50,833 nucleotides of DNA from Clostridia bacterium. GTDB lineage: Bacteria > Bacillota > Clostridia > Oscillospirales > CAG-272. This document shows positions 45,567 to 50,833 of the stretch, one piece after another (within the stretch, counting starts at the first letter, position 1; the number at the start of each line of letters is the position of its first letter). The position numbers and the translations under genes were made by a program. The DNA is taken from NCBI GenBank assembly GCA_017411805.1, contig JAFQPI010000030.1:1-50833 (forward strand), in the 5' to 3' direction. Under the pieces are notes generated by a model. It was not told where the DNA came from and did no database searches. It saw only the letters and a program-made list of their open reading frames with translations.

Positions 45567-46490
45567 TTATTTAACGAATACGATCTCGTCGAAGATAATG
45601 TAGTTATCTGCGGAGTAGGTGTAACCGTCGGTGTAGCAACGCATGTTGGTAACGAAGATATCGCCGAAGGTCTCGCCGACACCGGTCTTGTTTACGCCGT
45701 CATAGTAGGTAGAAGCGGGAATATAAACCCAACCTGCGAAGTTTTCCGGGATTTCCTGACGGCAAGCGTTGATGTTGGTGGTCTGTACCCAAGAACCTGC
45801 AAGGTAGTAGTAAGCGATAGCGGAGCTGTCACCGTTACCGCCGTTGGGACCCTTTGCACGGTAGTCGTTGGTGTTCATGGTTACGGATGCGCACATCTTC
45901 TTGGTTGCATCGGAGTGGGGAAGAACGTTGGAGAAATCAACGTAGAACATAATGCCGCGAGCGCCTTCAGCCTTTACGTCGCCGTAGGGAAGGACCTGGA
46001 TCTCGGCTCTGTTGTCTTTTTCATCAGCTTTTGCAGCCATCTTGATAGCCTTACCGTAGATAGCACCCTCGGTAACGTCAACGAACTTAGCGCTGCCTGC
46101 GGAGTTACCCTCGATGTAGTAGTCTGTTTCACCGTTGTCGAAGCACATAGCACGGCAAGCGAGCTCGTATGCGGAGCCATCGGGAAGAGTAGCGGGCATA
46201 AGAGCGAGAAGAGCTGCCTGCTCAGCTGCGGGAAGATCCTTGAACTCAACGGAAGGAGCTGCGGGAGCTGCAGTAGTCTCGTCCTTGGGAGCCTCGGTGG
46301 TCTGCTCGGGAGCCTCAGTGGTCTGCTCGGGAGCCTCGGTGGTCTGCTCGGGAGCGCCAGTGGTCTGCTCGGGAGCCTTAGACTGAGAAGGTGTGCCGGA
46401 TGTCTGTGCGGGACCTTCGGGAGAGTCTGCACATGCTACCATGGAAAGAACCATGATAAGGCAAAGTGCGAGAGATAAAAACTTTTTCAT
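45567..46490 (-). CDS. Lipoprotein with APEQTTE repeat stalk
   Basis: A 307-aa exported lipoprotein: signal peptide, lipobox LSMVAC (Cys about 21), then a stalk with four APEQTT(E/G) repeats and a Pro/Ala/Thr linker to about residue 75. The remaining 230 residues look like a beta-sandwich of carbohydrate-binding type (GKAIKMAAKADEKDNRAEIQVLP, GIMFYVDFSN, WVYIPASTYYD, NYIIFDEIVFVK), similar in pattern to domains found in secreted glycosidases. No catalytic motif. Own promoter and two terminators. The stalk resembles that of the surface protein at 17887. Confidence 0.8.
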   Translation of the reverse strand: MKKFLSLALCLIMVLSMVACADSPEGPAQTSGTPSQSKAPEQTTGAPEQTTEAPEQTTEAPEQTTEAPKDETTAAPAAPSVEFKDLPAAEQAALLALMPATLPDGSAYELACRAMCFDNGETDYYIEGNSAGSAKFVDVTEGAIYGKAIKMAAKADEKDNRAEIQVLPYGDVKAEGARGIMFYVDFSNVLPHSDATKKMCASVTMNTNDYRAKGPNGGNGDSSAIAYYYLAGSWVQTTNINACRQEIPENFAGWVYIPASTYYDGVNKTGVGETFGDIFVTNMRCYTDGYTYSADNYIIFDEIVFVK

Positions 46491-46526
46491 TGTAAAATTG
46501 CCTCCAATTTTTATGATGATGACACT

Positions 46527-46555
46527 ATTATAGCAAATAAAAATGCTTTTGTCAA
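46527..46555 (-). promoter_or_regulatory. Promoter of the lipoprotein gene
   Basis: Minus strand TTGACA, 17 bp, TATAAT. Confidence 0.88.
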
Positions 46556-46597
46556 GTCATTTGTATTTTTATATTGATAATTCATTTAACAAATTTG

Positions 46598-46626
46598 TTG
46601 ACAAACGGTAAAATGTGTGATATACT
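46598..46626 (+). promoter_or_regulatory. Promoter of the BspA-like gene
   Basis: TTGACA, 17 bp, TATACT, divergent from the lipoprotein promoter. Confidence 0.88.
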
Positions 46627-46660
46627 ACATTATATAATATTATTCAAGGAGCACAGCGCC

Positions 46661-48787
46661 ATGAAAAAACATAACAGAATCACTACCCGCGCATTGGCAT
46701 TATTGATGGCGCTTGCCTTCCTATTGTCGTTCTCTTCCTGCTTTAACGATAATTGGGATATACCCGAGAGGGAGGAGCCCGACGTCAATCTCAGCGAGCT
46801 CATCGGCGCGCTTGCGGGAGTATCGGGAACTCACAAGTACAAAGAGCTTTTGCCGAGTGGGATCGTTCTGACGCTCTCCGAGGATGGCGGGCATTATATC
46901 GTTGCCAACGGCACGGGGTGTACCGAAAAAAAGGTGACTATTCCGGCGGCATATAAGGGCGTTCCCGTAAAAGAGATTGCGGAGGGAGCCTTTTCCGGGC
47001 TTTCTACACTTGAAGAAATATTGCTTCCGAATTCGATCAAGTCGGTCGGAGCGGGTGCGTTCAACAAGTGCTCTGCTTTGAAATTTACCATTGAGGACGG
47101 ATATTATTATCTTGGAAACAGCGAAAACCCGCATCTCGTTCTCATCAGGCTATCAACGTCTAAGCTTGATAACGTCAAGATAAACGAAAAAACGCGCGTC
47201 ATAGCCGCGGAGGCTTTCATCGGCAATAGGCTGATAAAGCAGATCACGATCCCCGACTCGGTCGTGTCTGTCGGAAAAAGAGCCTTCAAAAACTGCTCGA
47301 ACGTCTATGACGTGGAGATAGGCGACGGGGTGGAGACCATCGAGGAAGAGGCCTTCCTTGCAACTATCGGAGTGAAGACTCTCAGCATTGGATCAGCCGT
47401 AACAACGATAGGCAAAAATGCTTTCAAGGATAACAATCTCATTGAATACGTTGATATTCCCGACAGCGTGAGTGAGATCGGAGAGAGCGCATTCGCCTCT
47501 TGCGAGAATCTTGGAAAGGTTACGATCGGAGAGGGCGTGAAGGTTATATGCGACAAAGCTTTCTCCGATTGTCCTATGCTTGAAAGCATCATGTTCGGCG
47601 AAGCGGTAGAATATTTGGGACGTCAGGCATTTGCGGACTGTGTCTCGCTCAGCTCTTTATTCCTCCCCGGCAGCATTGAGATACTGTTTCCCGATACGTT
47701 TGAAAATTGTGCCGGGATTTCATATAGGGTTTACAGGACAGGATTCTATCTCGGAACCGAGTCGAATCCATACGAGTATCTGATGGGATTCTTAACTCAA
47801 AATACGTCTGGGATCCTAATGCATAAGAACACCCGAAGGATCGCGGCAACTCTTTTCTCGACAAATCCGTTGCTTACAATGGTTTCTATCGATTCGGGCT
47901 CAAATAATCTCTATGTGGACGGCAATTGCGTTATAGATACGAAAGCGAAAAAGCTTATTGCGGGATTTTCCGCAAGTGTGATCCCGAATGACGGAAATAT
48001 CACCGAAATCGCAGACTATGCCTTTTACGGTATTAATCGTATAAGGAGTATTGTGATACCTTCGTCAGTCTTAACTATCGGAGATTATGCTTTTTGCGAA
48101 AGCCAGCTGCATGGCGTGACAATTTATGGCGCAACAAGTATCGGTAAGGAAGCTTTCAAAAATTGTAATCTGCTCACTTCCGTCGATATTCAGTCGGATC
48201 TTGAGAGTATCGGTGATTCAGCTTTCGAAAATTGTACGGCGTTAACAAGCATAACGATCCCGGACAGCGTTACCGATATCGGGAAGAGTGCTTTCCTTTA
48301 CTGTACGAAGATGAAATACGCTTATATCGGAGAAGGGATCAGAAATATCCCCGCATCGCTTTTTGAGAGATGTTCGACGCTTGCCAAGATATCCGGAGGC
48401 AAAAATATAGTGTCCATCGGAGATCGTGCTTTTGATAATTGCAGAAATCTTGAAAGCTTTGCGTTCAACGACGGAATTGAGTATATCGGAGAACGGGCGT
48501 TTTATACGTGCTCGCTCATCAAGGCTGTAAGATTGCCAAACAGCGTAACGGAGGTTGGAGACCTTGCCTTTAAACACTGCACCGGAGTGGAGACGATATC
48601 GATCGGCAACGGCATCAAAAAGATAGGCGAGGAAGTTTTTGATTTGACGGGAACGAACAGCTTTTTGTATAACGGCACGCTCGAACAATGGCAAAAGGTC
48701 GAATTCGGATTGCAGAACAAAGATATGACGGTCGTCTTCACCGACGGAACCTCGTACGACATACCCGGTAAATATACTCTTGATTGA
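46661..48787 (+). CDS. BspA-like leucine-rich-repeat lipoprotein
   Basis: A 708-aa surface lipoprotein. Signal peptide with lipobox FSSC (Cys about 28), short acidic linker, then BspA/LRR_5-type repeats of about 23 residues from about 75 to 680. The repeat consensus is IPDSVxxIGxxAFxxCxxLxxVxIGxGVxxIG; about twenty copies are recognisable, with two insertions near 150-185 and 350-430 that carry the sequences YYLGNSENPHLVLIRL and FYLGTESNPYEYLMGF. These proteins often bind host or microbial surface molecules. Start at 46661 follows AAGGAG at 9 bases; an upstream ATG lacks a site. Own promoter and terminator. Confidence 0.93.
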   Translation: MKKHNRITTRALALLMALAFLLSFSSCFNDNWDIPEREEPDVNLSELIGALAGVSGTHKYKELLPSGIVLTLSEDGGHYIVANGTGCTEKKVTIPAAYKGVPVKEIAEGAFSGLSTLEEILLPNSIKSVGAGAFNKCSALKFTIEDGYYYLGNSENPHLVLIRLSTSKLDNVKINEKTRVIAAEAFIGNRLIKQITIPDSVVSVGKRAFKNCSNVYDVEIGDGVETIEEEAFLATIGVKTLSIGSAVTTIGKNAFKDNNLIEYVDIPDSVSEIGESAFASCENLGKVTIGEGVKVICDKAFSDCPMLESIMFGEAVEYLGRQAFADCVSLSSLFLPGSIEILFPDTFENCAGISYRVYRTGFYLGTESNPYEYLMGFLTQNTSGILMHKNTRRIAATLFSTNPLLTMVSIDSGSNNLYVDGNCVIDTKAKKLIAGFSASVIPNDGNITEIADYAFYGINRIRSIVIPSSVLTIGDYAFCESQLHGVTIYGATSIGKEAFKNCNLLTSVDIQSDLESIGDSAFENCTALTSITIPDSVTDIGKSAFLYCTKMKYAYIGEGIRNIPASLFERCSTLAKISGGKNIVSIGDRAFDNCRNLESFAFNDGIEYIGERAFYTCSLIKAVRLPNSVTEVGDLAFKHCTGVETISIGNGIKKIGEEVFDLTGTNSFLYNGTLEQWQKVEFGLQNKDMTVVFTDGTSYDIPGKYTLD

Positions 48788-48797
48788 TAACAAAAGA

Positions 48798-48836
48798 ATA
48801 CCGATGCACGCCATAGGTGCATCGGTATTTCGTTTT
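48798..48836. terminator. Bidirectional terminator between convergent genes
   Basis: GAATACCGATGCAC, 7-base loop, GTGCATCGGTATT, TCGTTTTTT. Confidence 0.88.
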
Positions 48837-50330
48837 TTACTCCAAACCGCCGTTCTTGATATAGTCGGCAAGCAGGTCGCGGGCGAAAAGATTGTCGTCA
48901 AGCGAGGCTACGACTGTCAGGTTGTTCGGGGCGTAGGATGAGGTGTAGGAATCAACTACGACGTAGTAGGTTGCGTTCGGGTCGATATTGTATCTGATTG
49001 AATTGCCGTACTCACCGCAGAAGATGAAGTAATTCGAGTTCGACGTTTCAAGGAATTTGCGCTTGAGATCCGAGCCCTTGATGGTGCAGAGGTCGATGCG
49101 GTTGTCAAAGGGGAACAGCGATTGCAGATCCGAGTACTTGACCTCGCCCGAGGACAGGTTGTAAGGCGCGCGGACCGAAATAAAGCCGCCACCGAGGACG
49201 ATGTCGTGCTCCTTTCCCCATTCGGCTGCTCCGCGTTCATAGTAGAGACGCGCAACGAGAGCGCGGAGCCAGTCACCGTTTCGGAATACCTCGTTTTTGC
49301 CGATCACCTCGTCAGCCTTTGAGACCTCGGATTCGTATTTCTTCATCAGCTCAGAAACGATCGTGTCTGACGGTGAGCTCTTATATATAATATTAGGTAC
49401 GTATTCTGCTGCGCTGACGGTGGATTCGCCGCCCGCAAAGTTGATCACAGCCTCGGCGTGCGTGATACCGTCGTTGTCGCCGCCGCCTTGAAGGTGGTAG
49501 ACGCCGTTTGAATCGGTCTTGACGTAGTTTTTGTGAGTGTGACCCTCAAAGACGAGGTCAACGTGCTCCATTGAGAGCGAAGCATCCGCCGAGCCGTCGT
49601 GGATCGAGAGAATAATAAAATCCGCACCCTCGCCGCGAAGACGCTCGGATTCTTCCTTGATCAGAGAATTCAGCGCCTCACCTGTCTTGAAATAAATATC
49701 GGAAACTTTATCTCCGGAAATTGATGAATAACAGTCTCCGATCGCGCCGATAATACCTATAGTCGCCTCGCCGCAGCTGACGGTGACCGAGGGTGTGCAA
49801 TAATCGACGAGGGTATTGGTTGATCTTTCGTAGATGTTTATGGCGAGGAAGGGAAAGTCGGCAAGCGCGAGATTCGATTCGATGAATTCCTCTCCCCAGT
49901 CAAATTCGTGGTTGCCGAGAGTCATTGAAGCAAATCCGAGCGAATTCATCCAATCCGTCATCATAAGGCCGTGTGTCAGATTCGATTCCGATGCGCCCTG
50001 CCACATGTCGCCCGTGGAGAGAAAGACGGCGTGGTCGTCGCTTGCGCGCGCGGATTTGAGATATGACGTCAGCTCGTCGACACCGGGTTGGCTTTCATTG
50101 TCGAGAAGCTTGCCGTGGAGGTCGTTGATCGCGTAAAAATCGACCGTGACGGTGACGGAAGCCTCACAGGAGTCACAAAATCCGCTCGAGTCCGAGTCAA
50201 CGTGAGAGGGGAGAGGACAGGGAGCGGTTGATTCAACCGGTGTGCTCGTAACGGGATCGGGCACGGTCTCGGTGCAGGATGAGAGGATTATGAGAAATGC
50301 CGCAAGGGCGGCGAATATAGTCTTTTTCAA
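48837..50330 (-). CDS. 5'-nucleotidase / cyclic-phosphodiesterase lipoprotein
   Basis: A 497-aa exported lipoprotein (lipobox LSSC, Cys about 19). A Cys/His-rich segment CPLPSHVDSDSSGFCDSC (38-55) resembles a dockerin-like or zinc-binding linker seen in clostridial surface proteins. The metallophosphatase domain follows: YAINDLHG (D70, H72), STGDMWQG, LGNHEFDWG, IHDGS and FEGHTHKN. The C-terminal 5'-nucleotidase domain (about 330-490) has LGGGFISVRAPYNLSSGEV and LFPFDNRIDLCTIKG, which form the nucleoside pocket. It releases nucleosides and phosphate from nucleotides outside the cell. Own promoter. Confidence 0.92.
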   Translation of the reverse strand: MKKTIFAALAAFLIILSSCTETVPDPVTSTPVESTAPCPLPSHVDSDSSGFCDSCEASVTVTVDFYAINDLHGKLLDNESQPGVDELTSYLKSARASDDHAVFLSTGDMWQGASESNLTHGLMMTDWMNSLGFASMTLGNHEFDWGEEFIESNLALADFPFLAINIYERSTNTLVDYCTPSVTVSCGEATIGIIGAIGDCYSSISGDKVSDIYFKTGEALNSLIKEESERLRGEGADFIILSIHDGSADASLSMEHVDLVFEGHTHKNYVKTDSNGVYHLQGGGDNDGITHAEAVINFAGGESTVSAAEYVPNIIYKSSPSDTIVSELMKKYESEVSKADEVIGKNEVFRNGDWLRALVARLYYERGAAEWGKEHDIVLGGGFISVRAPYNLSSGEVKYSDLQSLFPFDNRIDLCTIKGSDLKRKFLETSNSNYFIFCGEYGNSIRYNIDPNATYYVVVDSYTSSYAPNNLTVVASLDDNLFARDLLADYIKNGGLE

Positions 50331-50359
50331 AGGTTGCCTCCGATATTTTTTGTGAGATA

Positions 50360-50388
50360 ATTATATCATAACGCATGCTTTTTGTCAA
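50360..50388 (-). promoter_or_regulatory. Promoter of the 5'-nucleotidase gene
   Basis: Minus strand TTGACA, 17 bp, TATAAT. Confidence 0.88.
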
Positions 50389-50459
50389 TGTGTGCAGAAA
50401 ATATAGAATAAGAGTCGAAATAATTGTCACGAAAGTTGAAAGAAAATTCATCAAAAGGG

Positions 50460-50488
50460 TTGACACGGACGAAAATGTGTGCTATAAT
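50460..50488 (+). promoter_or_regulatory. Promoter of the tRNA-Leu/tRNA-fMet unit
   Basis: TTGACA, 17 bp, TATAAT, about 30 bases before tRNA-Leu. Confidence 0.88.
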
Positions 50489-50517
50489 ATATTAGCATTC
50501 TAATGTGCGCTGCTTTA

Positions 50518-50606
50518 GCCGGTGTGGCGGAACAGGCAGACGCCGCGGACTTAAAATCCGCTGATACGAGAGTATCGTACCGGTTCAAATCCGGTCACCG
50601 GCACCA
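50518..50606 (+). tRNA. tRNA-Leu(UAA)
   Basis: Acceptor GCCGGTG/CACCGGC, anticodon loop CTTAAAA (UAA), long variable arm (TGATACGAGAGTATCG), T-loop TTCAAAT, A73 and encoded CCA. Confidence 0.95.
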
Positions 50607-50641
50607 AATCGGCGCCGAAGGAAGAACCGGCAAAACAATAT

Positions 50642-50718
50642 CGCGGAGTGGAGCAGTTGGTAGCTCGTCGGGCTCATAACCCGGAGGCCGTGTGGTTCAA
50701 GTCCCACCTCCGCAACCA
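50642..50718 (+). tRNA. Initiator tRNA-fMet(CAU)
   Basis: Anticodon loop CTCATAA. It is the initiator type: C1 opposite A72 (CGCGGAG/CTCCGCA), and GGG/CCC at the base of the anticodon stem. Encoded CCA. The T-stem reads GTGTGG against CCCAC, so one extra T must bulge; this may be a sequence error near the end of the contig. Confidence 0.88.
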
Positions 50719-50755
50719 AAAAGAGAACGGAACGCGTTGCGGTCCGGTCGCGTTT

Positions 50756-50832
50756 TGGTTGCGGAGGTGGGCCTTGGACCACACGGCCTCCGGGTGATGA
50801 GCCCGACGAGCTACCAACGGCTCCACTCCGCG
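50756..50832 (-). pseudogene. Inverted tRNA-fMet copy with base changes, probably artefactual
   Basis: It mirrors tRNA-fMet at 50642-50718, including the T-stem bulge, but with A to C in the D-loop, A to C in the anticodon loop (CTCATCA) and two changes in the T-loop that break TTCAAGT. A working tRNA would not tolerate these. Confidence 0.6.
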
Positions 50833-50833
50833 C

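Larger units (their letters stand above)
50641..50833. repeat. Zero-spacer inverted repeat at the window end, probable assembly foldback
   Basis: Bases 50739-50833 are the reverse complement of 50641-50735 around 50737, with scattered changes that are mostly T to G on the plus strand. It runs exactly to the last base. A palindrome without a loop that ends the contig is more typical of a read or assembly artefact than of real DNA. Confidence 0.7.

Noticed and set aside
50756-50832. Second working tRNA-fMet on the minus strand
   Set aside because: Changes in the anticodon loop and T-loop, and location in a loopless palindrome at the contig end, argue for an artefact.

Overview
The window looks like chromosome from an uncultured, gut-type Bacillota (class Clostridia). 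The evidence is an AbrB-type switch protein, RNase J, HU, a sporulation-era style of promoter (TTGACA, 17 bp, TATAAT is found again and again), short intrinsic terminators, BspA-like leucine-rich-repeat and Glu/Pro/Thr-rich surface lipoproteins, and many carbohydrate-active enzymes. I cannot name a genus from sequence alone.

Bases 1-3900 are the right end of an integrated element: two tandem tyrosine recombinases (the second with an extra arm-binding domain at its C terminus), one AT-rich unknown gene, a complete tRNA-Pro(UGG) with its own terminator, and two tandem 170-bp attachment-site units. Each unit carries the 5' half of a different tRNA-Pro, cut in the anticodon loop. The promoter of the broken host tRNA survives on the chromosomal side and points into these scars and on to the element's intact tRNA-Pro. 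The rest of the element lies outside the window to the left.

From 3900 on is chromosome. 4-13 kb holds a HAD phosphatase, a zinc-ribbon protein, a parvulin-type secreted/membrane foldase, RNase J, a zinc-finger AbrB regulator and a large LamG-LamG-metallophosphatase surface protein. 13-17.7 kb is an unknown gene and a four-gene minus-strand operon (2-hydroxyacid dehydrogenase, GNAT, GH39-like glycosidase, sugar isomerase). 17.8-22.3 kb has a GLUG-like surface protein, a possible small RNA, secG, tRNA-Ser and the RNase P RNA gene abutting a lipoprotein phosphatase/nuclease. 22.4-26.3 kb has two paralogous cation/Ca exchangers with an XRE regulator-SLOG pair inserted between them, and an intracellular GH16 enzyme coupled to the second exchanger.

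26.3-36.9 kb is a minus-strand catabolic block: a long foldback repeat, a phosphodiester/phosphomonoester operon (GDPD, SGNH esterase, histidine phosphatase, alkaline-phosphatase-like), an EEP phosphatase, and a GH20 / esterase / CocE / tartrate-dehydrogenase-like / URO-D operon. 37-42.5 kb contains a repeat array derived from the 3' end of tRNA-Gln, tRNA-Gln, a sugar isomerase, HU, and a two-component system plus lipoprotein whose promoters share an 11-bp box at identical spacing. 42.5-50.3 kb carries a DUF4143-type ATPase bracketed by two identical hairpins, serS, a lipoprotein, a BspA-like protein and a 5'-nucleotidase lipoprotein. The window ends in tRNA-Leu and tRNA-fMet followed by an inverted, error-like copy of the latter that is probably an assembly foldback.
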